From positions 62,001-126,000 of the forward strand of contig NZ_FOOT01000007.1 of the NCBI RefSeq assembly GCF_900113285.1: 64,000 bases of DNA, written 5' to 3'. The DNA comes from Pontibacter chinhatensis. GTDB lineage: Bacteria > Bacteroidota > Bacteroidia > Cytophagales > Hymenobacteraceae. Below the pieces are notes generated by a model, which did no database searches, was not told the DNA's origin, and was given only the letters and a program-made list of their open reading frames with translations. Both the position numbers and the translations under genes were made by a program. Positions 8,812-17,678 of the stretch are shown piece after piece (the stretch's first letter is position 1; every line of letters starts with the position of its first letter).

Positions 8812-10317
8812 GTGAACGAGCAGGCGGTATACTTGTCGGATAAGCTGGATGCCATACTTGCCGGGGCGGGCTCGCTGCTGCCGGAGTTGGTGCTGGCCGG
8901 CTTCTTTCTGCTGCTTGTCACGCTCGACCTGTTCAAAATGCCAAGTATAAAAAGGCTCTTGCCCTGGCTGGCCCTGACCGGCTTGTTCTGGGTGCTGGTG
9001 CTGCAGGTGCTGGGCGGCTATACTTCCGGCGACGAGCCTTTCCTGGATTTACTGCTTTCAGATGGGATGGCCCGCTTTGGGGGGATTCTCTTTAGCGCGG
9101 CAGGTATTTTTACCGTGCTGATGTCCTTGCAGCACCCGCGGCTGGAGAAGCTGCAGGAGGGCCGCGGCGAGTTCTATGCGCTTATACTTATCTTGGTGCT
9201 AGGCCTCAACCTGATGGCCAAGTCGGTGAACCTGCTGATGGTGTTCCTGGCCATTGAGCTGGTTTCCATTGCCTCCTATATCCTTACCCTTACCTTTAAG
9301 CAGGAAAAACGTGCCGTGGAGGCTGGTCTTAAGTATGTGCTGTACGGTACGCTGTCGGCTGGCGTGATGCTGTACGGTATGTCGTTTTTCTATGGCCTGA
9401 CGGGGACGCTCAACTACGCCTCGGAGGACTTTGCGCTGGGGCTGCTGCAGGCCGACACGCTGCTGGTAACAGTGGCGGCGGTGCTGGTGCTGGCCGGATT
9501 TTTCTTTAAAATCTCTGCGGCCCCTTTTCATTTCTGGGCACCGGATGTGTACCAGGGCGCACCGATGCCGGTGGTGGCGCTATTCTCTACTGGCCCCAAG
9601 ATGGCCGGTATCCTGGTTATACTTCGCTTTGTGGAGAACTTTACCGACGCCGAAGCCTTTGCCGACGTGCAGCTGCTGCTGGGAATAGCGGCGCTGGTAA
9701 CACTAGCCATCGGTAACTTTACGGCCCTGTGGCAACGCACACCCCGCAGGCTGCTGGCCTACTCTTCTGTATCCCATGCCGGGTTCCTGCTGACGGCGCT
9801 GCTGGCCTTTGGCACGGGCTATACGTCCAGTGTGCTGTTTTACCTCACGGTGCTGCTGTTCATGAACTTTGGTATCTTTCTGCTGCTGCAGGTGGCCGAG
9901 GAAAAGTATGGCGTTCAAACGCTGGAGGATTTTTCGGGGTTGGGTCGCTTGCTGCCATACTTCGGGGTGATGTCCGTGCTCTACTTGCTCTCGCTCACGG
10001 GGCTGCCGCCGCTGGCCGGTTTTATGGGCAAGCTCCTCATTTTTAGTAATGTGTGGGAGGCCTATACTTTGTCAGGAAACAGCATGCTGCTGGCGCTGTT
10101 AATCATCGGAATCCTGCTGACGGGGGTGGCGCTTTTTTACTATATCAAGATACCATACTACCTTTTCTTCAAAAGGAATCAATCTCACGAAAATTTAGTT
10201 ATTTCACCGTCAGATAAACTGATGCTGGCACTGTTCGCCTTGCCGCTGCTGGTCTTTTTCTTTAAACCCGACCTGCTGCTGCACTGGATAGAGCAATTAC
10301 TGGCCCAGACACTTTAA
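8812..10317 (+). CDS. nuoN: NADH-quinone oxidoreductase subunit N
   Basis: Third antiporter-like subunit of complex I, 501 residues, last nuo gene of the cluster. Motifs include FLAIELVSIASYILT, SAAPFHFWAPDVYQGAP and AYSSVSHAGFLL. The start is GTG directly abutting the nuoM stop (TAAGTG), implying translational coupling. The next gene, an amidophosphoribosyltransferase, begins 7 bases after the stop and is likely read on the same transcript. Confidence 0.96.
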   Translation: MNEQAVYLSDKLDAILAGAGSLLPELVLAGFFLLLVTLDLFKMPSIKRLLPWLALTGLFWVLVLQVLGGYTSGDEPFLDLLLSDGMARFGGILFSAAGIFTVLMSLQHPRLEKLQEGRGEFYALILILVLGLNLMAKSVNLLMVFLAIELVSIASYILTLTFKQEKRAVEAGLKYVLYGTLSAGVMLYGMSFFYGLTGTLNYASEDFALGLLQADTLLVTVAAVLVLAGFFFKISAAPFHFWAPDVYQGAPMPVVALFSTGPKMAGILVILRFVENFTDAEAFADVQLLLGIAALVTLAIGNFTALWQRTPRRLLAYSSVSHAGFLLTALLAFGTGYTSSVLFYLTVLLFMNFGIFLLLQVAEEKYGVQTLEDFSGLGRLLPYFGVMSVLYLLSLTGLPPLAGFMGKLLIFSNVWEAYTLSGNSMLLALLIIGILLTGVALFYYIKIPYYLFFKRNQSHENLVISPSDKLMLALFALPLLVFFFKPDLLLHWIEQLLAQTL

Positions 10318-10324
10318 TGCACAT

Positions 10325-12220
10325 ATGAGCGACGCAATTAAGCACGAATGTGGTATCGCCCTAATCAGGCTCCGAAAACCAATCAGTTATTATGCCGACA
10401 AGTATGGCACTCCGATGTACGGCATCAACAAGCTGTACCTGCTCATGCAGAAGCAGCACAACCGCGGCCAGGATGGTGCGGGCGTGGCCAGCATCAAAAT
10501 CAACGCGCTGCCTGGCATCGACTACATCAGCCGTTTCCGCTCTGTAAAAACCCGCGCCATTGACAGCATCTTTGGCAAAATCTCCAAGGAGTACCGCAAG
10601 CTGAAGGAGAACTACCCCGACCAGGTAGAGGATGTGGAGTGGGTGTGGGAGAACCTGCCTTTCCTGGGCGATGTGTACCTGGGCCACCTGCGCTACGGCA
10701 CCCACGGCGTGAACAGCGTGGACAGCTGCCACCCGATGGTGCGCGAGAACAACTGGCGCAGCCGCTCGCTGGCCGTGGCCGGTAACTTTAACATGACCAA
10801 CGTGGACGAGCAGTTTAACAAACTGCTGGACCTGGGGCAGCACCCCAAGCATAAATCCGACACCATCACCGTACTGGAGAAAATCGGCCACTTCCTGGAC
10901 GAAGAGAACCAGATGCTGTTCGACGAGTTCAAGAAAGGCGACTATACGAACAAGGAAATCACCACGCTGATTGAGCAGCACCTGAACCTGCAGCGCGTGC
11001 TCAAGCGTGCCTGTAAGGACTTTGACGGCGGCTACGCCATGGCTGGCCTCACCGGTTTCGGCTCCTCTTTCGTGGTACGCGACCCGAACGGCATCCGCCC
11101 GGCTTACTACTACATGGATGATGAGGTGGTGGTAGTAGCTTCGGAGAAGCCTGCCATCAAAACCGCCTTCGGCATAGAGTATAACGAGATTAAGGAAATC
11201 GCCCCCGGCCACGCCCTGATTGTGGACAAGGCCGGCAACCCGGAGATGAAGGAGATTGTGGAGCCGCGCGAGAAACTCTCCTGCAGCTTTGAACGCATTT
11301 ACTTCTCCCGCGGCAACGACCCGGAGATTTATACCGAGCGCAAGAACATGGGTAAACTGCTTTGCCGGCAGATTCTGGAGGCCGTAAACTACGACCTGAA
11401 AAATACCGTGTTCTCGTATATTCCCAACACCGCCGAGACTTCATGGTTGGGTATGATGAAGGGTATCGAGAACCACCTGCGCGATTACCGCAAGCAAGCC
11501 ATTCTAAACCAAAAACTTACAGAAGAAGAACTCGACGAAATCCTGCAGTTTAAGCCACGTGCCGAGAAACTGGTGATAAAAGATGTAAAGCTGCGTACCT
11601 TCATTACCGACGACGACAGCCGCAACGACCTGGTAACGCACGTGTACGACACAACCTATGAGGTGGTGAAGAAAGGCGTGGATACCCTGGTGGTACTCGA
11701 CGACTCGATTGTGCGCGGCACGACGCTGGAGAAGAGCATCATCAAAATGCTCGACAAGCTGGAACCGAAGAAGATCATCATCGTGTCCTGCGCGCCGCAG
11801 ATCCGCTACCCCGACTGCTATGGCATCGACATGTCCAGAATGAAGGAGTTTGTGGCTTTCAGAGCCCTGCTGGACCTGCTGAAAGACAGGGGACAATCGC
11901 ATAAGGTGCAGGAAACCTATAACAAGTGTGTGGCCGCGGCCGGCACACCTGCCTTTAAGCAGACAAACTTTGTGCAGGAACTCTACAACATGTTCACGCA
12001 TGATGAGATTTCAAACAAAGTAGCCCAAATCGTAAAAGCACCGGACGTGAAGGCAGAGGTACAGGTGATCTACCAGACCATTGAGGACCTGCACCAGGCC
12101 TGCCCGAACCACAAAGGCGATTGGTACTTTACAGGCAACTACCCAACTCCAGGTGGTACAGGCGTCGTGAACCGCGCTTTCATGAACTACATTGAGAATA
12201 AATCCGGAAGGGCTTATTAA
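10325..12220 (+). CDS. Amidophosphoribosyltransferase, long PurF-like form
   Basis: Predicted to transfer glutamine amide nitrogen to PRPP, the first step of purine synthesis, in the cytoplasm. The class II glutaminase start is HECGIALIRL with the putative catalytic Cys at residue 9, which would need an eight-residue propeptide removed. QKQHNRGQDGAGVAS follows at about residue 43. The PRPP loop VVLDDSIVRGTTLEKS lies near residue 460. At 631 residues it is well over the usual 470-510, with extra segments in the glutaminase half; I believe this long form occurs in Bacteroidetes. It starts 7 bases after nuoN. It contains no copy of the AAGTATA motif, unlike the nuo genes. Confidence 0.85.
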   Translation: MSDAIKHECGIALIRLRKPISYYADKYGTPMYGINKLYLLMQKQHNRGQDGAGVASIKINALPGIDYISRFRSVKTRAIDSIFGKISKEYRKLKENYPDQVEDVEWVWENLPFLGDVYLGHLRYGTHGVNSVDSCHPMVRENNWRSRSLAVAGNFNMTNVDEQFNKLLDLGQHPKHKSDTITVLEKIGHFLDEENQMLFDEFKKGDYTNKEITTLIEQHLNLQRVLKRACKDFDGGYAMAGLTGFGSSFVVRDPNGIRPAYYYMDDEVVVVASEKPAIKTAFGIEYNEIKEIAPGHALIVDKAGNPEMKEIVEPREKLSCSFERIYFSRGNDPEIYTERKNMGKLLCRQILEAVNYDLKNTVFSYIPNTAETSWLGMMKGIENHLRDYRKQAILNQKLTEEELDEILQFKPRAEKLVIKDVKLRTFITDDDSRNDLVTHVYDTTYEVVKKGVDTLVVLDDSIVRGTTLEKSIIKMLDKLEPKKIIIVSCAPQIRYPDCYGIDMSRMKEFVAFRALLDLLKDRGQSHKVQETYNKCVAAAGTPAFKQTNFVQELYNMFTHDEISNKVAQIVKAPDVKAEVQVIYQTIEDLHQACPNHKGDWYFTGNYPTPGGTGVVNRAFMNYIENKSGRAY

Positions 12221-12228
12221 GAAGTATA

Positions 12229-12288
12229 AAGTATAAATCTATACTTAAACCGGCCGCTGCATCGAATGTAGCGGCCGGTTTTGTTTTA
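12229..12288 (+). terminator. Terminator after the nuo-purF unit, with motif inverted pair
   Basis: Right after the stop, AAGTATA (12229-12235) and TATACTT (12240-12246) form a 7-bp inverted pair. Next comes a GC-rich stem, AAACCGGCCGCT (12247-12258) with AGCGGCCGGTTT (12270-12281), and TTGTTTT. A strong intrinsic terminator. Confidence 0.85.
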
Positions 12289-12384
12289 GCAGTTAAATTT
12301 CCGCTGAGCCTATGCTCATAACGTTGTTTGGGATATCCAAGTCTGGAAATTTCCTGCAGCGAATTTCTCTTCCAATTGCTGGCG

Positions 12385-12432
12385 CGGGTTTGCAACCCGT
12401 GCTTACCTATGATGTTGGGTTTGTAACCCAAC
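12385..12432 (+). repeat. Paired-hairpin element, copy 2
   Basis: CGGGTT-TGC-AACCCG (12385-12399) and GTTGGGTT-TGT-AACCCAAC (12414-12432), gap 14 bases. The design matches 4596-4643 and 54935-54982. It lies downstream of four clustered TATACTT motifs' partner stretch (12450-12510). Confidence 0.85.
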
Positions 12433-12523
12433 TGGCTTGAAAAGCCATACTTTATACTTTAGCTATACTTCTTATACTTCCCCATTTAGACTTTTGGTCT
12501 ATACTTTCTAGCCGCTGCTTCCC

Positions 12524-12820
12524 GCAACTTGACACAAGCTATCCTTACTAGCTGCTGTTCATCCTCCAGGTTTACAAACCTATAGTTGCATCTCTGGCTT
12601 TGGCTCCCTCAAGGCCGGGAGGCCTCGCCTTCGGGCATCGCGCGGTGTACATTTCCTGCCCTCGTACCTCGGGCTGCCTACGGCACCGGAAATCTACAAG
12701 GCGCTCAACCCAAAGGCTGGGAAGCATTCGATAGCCACTGCTGTTGCTGTCATCTCGACCTATGGGAGAGATCTGAATAAAATTCCAGATAGATCTCTCG
12801 CACTGCTCGAGATGACAAAG
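12524..12820 (+). repeat. Dispersed repeat A, copy 1
   Basis: About 297 bp that closely match 27620-27910 (second copy), including the core GGCTCCCTCAAGGCCGGGAG and CTGCCCTCGT...CTCGGGCTGCC. Its right end holds an 11-bp perfect inverted repeat, TGTCATCTCGA (12748-12758) with TCGAGATGACA (12807-12817), around nested AGAGATCT/AGATCTCT arms. Small open frames inside it are not conserved as protein and I do not call them genes. Confidence 0.8.
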
Positions 12821-13165
12821 AATAGAGCAAGTATAATTCCCCTCCTCGGAGGGGCTAGGGGTGGGTTTACACCTGTACAAACTCCCTCCCCTGTTCTTAG
12901 GGGAGGGTAGGGGTGGGGTGAAATACCCCTCCTTAGCCAAGGAGGGGCCAGGGGTGGTTGGACCCAGTATTCACCCAAACCACCAAAGAAAATCCCCCTC
13001 CTCATTAAGCCTTCAGCAGCAACAACAGTCAAAGGTGGCAATTTCGGGTGCAGAGGAGCTGATATAGCAGGAAAACCATACTGCGATATAGCATTTTACC
13101 TGCCTGATGCTTAACTTGATATCCGAAACTTGTCTAAACCTTAAACTTTTATTCCAACCTTACGA
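12821..13165. repeat. Repeat island: short GC-rich hairpin modules
   Basis: This gene-free stretch carries CCCCTCCTCGGAGGGG (also at the centre of the 52-nt palindrome at 27923-27974), a CTCCCCTG...AGGGGAGGG hairpin and a partial copy of repeat C (12924-12971, GGGGTGGTTGGACCC end). The last 100 bases before the amidohydrolase gene are AT-rich and presumably contain its promoter, but I see no clear TAnnTTTG. Confidence 0.6.
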
Positions 13166-16100
13166 ATGAAGAAAATTCTAACCATTGCAGCCTGTCTCAC
13201 CTTCAGTGCAGGCGGTGTGATGGCGCAGCAGACCTTTCCGCGGAACGGCGTCTACGACGAGCGCGCCGGACTCGTGGTCTTCACCAATGCCACCGTCCAC
13301 ACCGACTACAAAACCACTATTTCTAACGCCACCCTCGTTATCCGCAACGGCAAAGTAGAGGCCGTGGGCACGAACGTAAAGGTGCCGGCCGGAGCCGTGG
13401 TGATGGATGCCGCCGGTAAGCACATTTACCCTGGCCTGGTGGATATGTACAGCGACTATGGCCTGCCGGAAGTGAAGGTAGAGCGCCGCAACTGGCGTGC
13501 TGCCCCGCAGATGGAGTCTACCAAGCAGGGCGCCTATAACTGGAACGAGGCTATCCGCCCGGAGACAAATGCAGTAGAATTGTTTAAGGTAGATGCCAAG
13601 AAAGCCGATGAACTGCGCAAGCAAGGCTTCGGCACCGTGCTGACGGTGCACCGCGACGGTATTGCCCGTGGCACGGCTGCCCTGGTAACATTGGCCGAGA
13701 AACGCGAGAACGAGGTGGTGCTGAAAGACAAAGCCGCCGCCGCCCTTTCCTTCGACAAAGGTACGTCCAAGCAGGATTACCCGAACTCACTGATGGGTTC
13801 GGTAGCGCTGCTGCGCCAGACCTACCTCGATGCCCAGTGGAATGCACAAAATCCGCAGAAAGAGCAGAATATTTCCCTGCGGGCCTTTACACAGGCAAAC
13901 AGCTTCCCGCAGATTTTTGAGGCTGACAATAAGCTGAACATTCTGCGTGCCGATAAGGTGGGCGATGAGTTTGGCAAACAGTATATCATGAAGGGTGCCG
14001 GAGACGAGTACCAGATGCTGCCGCAAATTAAAGCCACCAACGCACCTGTTATCCTGTCGCTGGCTTTCCCAGACGCTTACAACGTGGAGGACCCGTTTGA
14101 TGCCCGCCGTGTGGCCCTAGAAGACATGAAGCACTGGGAAATGGCCCCTGCCAATGCGGCCCTGCTGCAGAAAGCGGGCGTAACCATCGCCTTCACGGCC
14201 CACGACCTGAAAGACAAAAAGGACTTCCTGCCCAACCTGCGCAAAGCCGTAAAGTATGGCCTGAGCGAGGAAGAAGCGCTGAAGGCCCTGACCGCTACAC
14301 CTGCTAAACTCCTGAGCGCAGATAACCTGGTGGGCAGCTTGAACAAAGGCATGCTGGCCAACTTCATTATCACCTCCGACAATCTTTTCTCGGAAGACGG
14401 CGTGATTCTGGAGAACTGGGTACAGGGCGAGCAGTACAAAGTATCCGACCTGCCCACTGATTACCGTGGCGTTTATACCTTAAAGCTGGGTAACGACACC
14501 GGTCGCAAGCTCCTGATCAACGGTTCCGCCGAGAAACCGGAACTGCAGGTAATTTCTAAAGACACGGTAAAAGGCAACCTGAGCATCAAAGGGAACCTGG
14601 TAACCATCTCTTTTGCCGAAAGCAAAGACAGCAAGGAGAGCATCCGCCTGAGCGGCTGGGTAGCCGGCAAAAACCTGCAGGGCGAAGGCCAGTTGCCAAA
14701 TGCTTCTGCTGTAAAATGGCTGGCGTCTTACTCCGAGGCCATGACCGAGCAAGCCAAGAAAGAGCGCGCCAAGAAAGAGGCGGACACTGCGATCGGAAGT
14801 ATGATTTTCCCATTCCGCGCCTATGGCCAGCCAGAGCTACCGAAGCAGGAGACCATCCTTATCAAAAAAGCCACTGTTTGGACAAACGAGAAAGAAGGCA
14901 AGCTGGAGAATGCTGACGTGCTGATCAAAAACGGCAAGATTGCCAAAGTTGGCAAGAACCTGAGCGAGTCCGGCGCCAGGATTGTGGATGGAACCGGCAA
15001 GCACGTCACGCCAGGCATCATCGACGAGCACTCGCACATTGCGCTGCATGGCGTGAACGAGGGTACCCAAGCTGTTACCTCTGAGGTGCGCATGGCCGAT
15101 GTGGTGAATCCGGAGGATATTAACATTTACCGCCAACTGGCCGGTGGGGTAACCACCTCGCAGCTGCTGCACGGCTCGGCTAACCCTATTGGTGGCCAGT
15201 CAGCCATTATTAAACTGCGTTGGGGCAAGAGCGCCGACGAGCTGCTGGTAGAGAACGCTGACGGCTACATCAAGTTTGCGCTGGGCGAGAACGTGAAGCA
15301 ATCGAACTGGGGCAGCACGCAGACCATCCGTTTCCCGCAGTCCCGTATGGGTGTGGAGCAGGTGTTTGTGGACGCCTTCCAGCGTGCTAAAGAGTATGAG
15401 CAGGCCTGGAACACTTACAACAAGCTGAGCAAGCGCGACAAAGCCAAAACTCCGTCTCCGCGTCGCGACCTGGAACTAGAGGCGCTGGTGGAAATCCTCA
15501 ACGAGAAGCGCTTTATCACCTGCCACTCGTACGTGCAGTCCGAAATTAACATGCTGATGAAAGTGGCCGAGGATATGGGCTTTAAGGTGAACACGTTCAC
15601 GCACATCCTGGAAGGCTACAAAGTGGCCGATAAGATGAAAGAGCATGGCGTAGGTGGCTCTACCTTCGCCGACTGGTGGGCTTACAAGATGGAGGTGAAG
15701 GATGCGATTCCGCACAACGCCGGCATCATGAACCAACTGGGCATTGTAACGGCCATCAACTCTGACGACGCCGAGATGGCCCGCCGCCTGAACCAGGAGG
15801 CTGCCAAGAGTGTGAAGTATACCGGCATGAGCGAAGAGGACGCCCTGAAAATGGTGACCCTGAACCCGGCCAAGCTCCTGCACCTCGACGACAGAATGGG
15901 TAGCATCAAAGCTGGCAAAGACGCCGACGTGGTACTGTGGAACGAGCATCCGCTTTCTATCTACGCTAAGCCGCTGAAGACCTTTGTGGATGGCATTGCC
16001 TACTACGATGTGGAGCGCGACGAGCAGATGCGTGTGGATCTGGAGAAAGAGCGCGTGCGTTTGATTCAGAAGATGCTGCAGGCCAAAGCCGGTGGTGCCA

Positions 16101-16189
16101 AAACGCAAAGCCCTGTGAGCAGAAGAACCCAGGTGATGCACTGCGAGGAAGTAGAGCACAGCGAGGAAGAGGCGTATTTTGCATACTAA
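13166..16189 (+). CDS. Exported tandem amidohydrolase, second domain catalytic
   Basis: A 1007-residue protein with an N-terminal signal peptide (MKKILTIAACLTFSAGGVMAQ) and two amidohydrolase-superfamily halves. The second half (about 560-960) keeps the metal ligands: EHSHIALHG (H622, H624), ITCHSY, FTHILEGYK and INSDD. The first half has the same frame but YSDYG where HxH should be, so it looks inactive. Both halves end in the usual TLNPAKLL/TATPAKLL segment. Substrate is unknown; imidazolonepropionase- or dipeptidase-like hydrolysis in the periplasm is the family expectation. The next gene encodes another amidohydrolase-like protein on the same strand, 82 bases on. The C-terminal 30 residues are charged and may be variable. 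Confidence 0.85.
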   Translation: MKKILTIAACLTFSAGGVMAQQTFPRNGVYDERAGLVVFTNATVHTDYKTTISNATLVIRNGKVEAVGTNVKVPAGAVVMDAAGKHIYPGLVDMYSDYGLPEVKVERRNWRAAPQMESTKQGAYNWNEAIRPETNAVELFKVDAKKADELRKQGFGTVLTVHRDGIARGTAALVTLAEKRENEVVLKDKAAAALSFDKGTSKQDYPNSLMGSVALLRQTYLDAQWNAQNPQKEQNISLRAFTQANSFPQIFEADNKLNILRADKVGDEFGKQYIMKGAGDEYQMLPQIKATNAPVILSLAFPDAYNVEDPFDARRVALEDMKHWEMAPANAALLQKAGVTIAFTAHDLKDKKDFLPNLRKAVKYGLSEEEALKALTATPAKLLSADNLVGSLNKGMLANFIITSDNLFSEDGVILENWVQGEQYKVSDLPTDYRGVYTLKLGNDTGRKLLINGSAEKPELQVISKDTVKGNLSIKGNLVTISFAESKDSKESIRLSGWVAGKNLQGEGQLPNASAVKWLASYSEAMTEQAKKERAKKEADTAIGSMIFPFRAYGQPELPKQETILIKKATVWTNEKEGKLENADVLIKNGKIAKVGKNLSESGARIVDGTGKHVTPGIIDEHSHIALHGVNEGTQAVTSEVRMADVVNPEDINIYRQLAGGVTTSQLLHGSANPIGGQSAIIKLRWGKSADELLVENADGYIKFALGENVKQSNWGSTQTIRFPQSRMGVEQVFVDAFQRAKEYEQAWNTYNKLSKRDKAKTPSPRRDLELEALVEILNEKRFITCHSYVQSEINMLMKVAEDMGFKVNTFTHILEGYKVADKMKEHGVGGSTFADWWAYKMEVKDAIPHNAGIMNQLGIVTAINSDDAEMARRLNQEAAKSVKYTGMSEEDALKMVTLNPAKLLHLDDRMGSIKAGKDADVVLWNEHPLSIYAKPLKTFVDGIAYYDVERDEQMRVDLEKERVRLIQKMLQAKAGGAKTQSPVSRRTQVMHCEEVEHSEEEAYFAY

Positions 16190-16271
16190 TTGTTAGTTGT
16201 TGCTTGTTAATTGTTGCTCTCGAATTTTGAACAATAAGCAATCAACAATCAAAATTTCAACAATTCATAAA

Positions 16272-17618
16272 ATGAAGATTCATAAAAGATATATATCCGC
16301 TTTGGTCGCGCTGCTGTTTGCAGTGCCGGCAGTGGCACAGGTGCCTGCCCCTGCGCCCAAGCAAAGCAAGCCCGTGCTGCTGAAGGGTGCTACCCTGCAC
16401 GTAGGCAACGGTCAGGTGGTGGAAAATGCCGCTGTAGGTTTCGATAACGGAAAGATCACGTATGCAGGTCCGCAGAGCGGGGCTAACCTGAGCGGCTACG
16501 AAGTAGTGGACGTAACGGGCCAGCACATTTACCCGGGCCTAATCCAGCCAAACGCGGCGCTTGGCCTGAACGAGGTGGAAAGCGTACGCGCCACCATCGA
16601 CTGGCGCGAGGTGGGGGAGATGAACCCGAACGTGCGTTCAGTAATCGCCTATAACACAGATTCCGACATTATCCCGACGGTACGCGCCAATGGTGTACTG
16701 ATGACGCAGGTGACACCAGTTGGTGGCACGATTGCCGGTACATCGTCTATCGTACAGCTGGACGCCTGGAACTGGGAAGACGCTATCGTGAAGGCAGACG
16801 TAGGCATGCACCTGAACTGGCCAAGCATGCTCATCGAAACCGGCAACAGACAAGCCGACGAGCGCCTGCGACGTATGGCTGAGGAGCGTGAGAAAACCAT
16901 GCTGGAGCTGGATAAGCTGTTCCGCGAGGCAGCGGTTTACAAATCAGGCAAGCACGACAGCCAGAACCTGAAGCTTGCCTCCATGACCGGCTTGTTCGAC
17001 GGCACGCAAAAGCTGTATATCCACGCCAACTATGGCAAGGAGATGATTGAAGGCGTGAACTTTGCCAAGAAGCACGGCGTGAAGGAAATTGTGGTAGTAG
17101 GAGCCCGCGATGCGGTAGCCGTGGCCGACTTCCTGAAAGCCAACAACGTTTCTGTTATTTACTCCGGCGTGCACGCCCTGCCATCCCGTGCGGAGGAGGA
17201 TGTGGACATGCCATACAAAACGCCATACTTGCTGCACCAGGCGGGCATCCCTTTTGCGTTGGACTATGATTTGGCCATCCACGGCATCCGTAACCTGCCG
17301 TTCATCGCTGGCACAGCTGCTGCCTATGGCCTGGACAAAGAGCAGGCGCTGGCCTCTGTTACGCTCAACACCGCCAAAATTTTGGGTGTGGACAAGCAGG
17401 TAGGTTCTGTGGAAGTGGGCAAAGATGCAACGTTGGTGGTATCCGCTGGCGACCTGCTGGACATGCGCACCAACAATGTGACGCACGCTTTCATCCAGGG
17501 CCGCAAGATAGACCTGACCGACAAGCAGAAGTTCCTCTACGAGAAGTTCAACACCAAGTATAAAGACCAGCAACAGCAGGTTCCGGCTGGTGCTACCTCC
17601 TCATCAGCAGGTAAATAA
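16272..17618 (+). CDS. Exported amidohydrolase-like protein lacking the HxH site
   Basis: I choose ATG 16272 because it begins a clean signal peptide (MKIHKRYISALVALLFAVPAVAQ); a longer frame from 16197 adds an implausible leader. The 448-residue product has the amidohydrolase frame (GQHIYPGLIQPNAALGLNE; TLNTAKILGVDKQVGSVEVGKDATLVV) but QPNAALG replaces the HxH metal motif, so catalysis by the usual route is unlikely. It closely follows the large tandem amidohydrolase and probably works with it, perhaps as a partner subunit; that is inference. The spacer before it carries short inverted AT-rich strings (TTGTTAGTTGTTGCTTGTTA and its near complement). Confidence 0.8.
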   Translation: MKIHKRYISALVALLFAVPAVAQVPAPAPKQSKPVLLKGATLHVGNGQVVENAAVGFDNGKITYAGPQSGANLSGYEVVDVTGQHIYPGLIQPNAALGLNEVESVRATIDWREVGEMNPNVRSVIAYNTDSDIIPTVRANGVLMTQVTPVGGTIAGTSSIVQLDAWNWEDAIVKADVGMHLNWPSMLIETGNRQADERLRRMAEEREKTMLELDKLFREAAVYKSGKHDSQNLKLASMTGLFDGTQKLYIHANYGKEMIEGVNFAKKHGVKEIVVVGARDAVAVADFLKANNVSVIYSGVHALPSRAEEDVDMPYKTPYLLHQAGIPFALDYDLAIHGIRNLPFIAGTAAAYGLDKEQALASVTLNTAKILGVDKQVGSVEVGKDATLVVSAGDLLDMRTNNVTHAFIQGRKIDLTDKQKFLYEKFNTKYKDQQQQVPAGATSSSAGK

Positions 17619-17678
17619 TTTATACTTGCTTATAAAGTATAAAAGCGGGTTGCCATATATGGGCAGCCCGCTTTTTTT
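17619..17678 (+). terminator. Terminator with motif inverted pair
   Basis: Directly after the stop, TTTATACTT (17619-17627) and AAGTATAAA (17635-17643) form a 9-bp stem. Then AGCGGGTTGCC (17644-17654) pairs with GGCAGCCCGCT (17662-17672, one G-T) before seven T. It ends at the stop codon of the convergent phosphatase gene. Confidence 0.85.

Noticed and set aside
12586..12780. 64-residue frame inside repeat A
   Set aside because: The matching repeat copy at 27620-27910 breaks it, so it is not a conserved protein.
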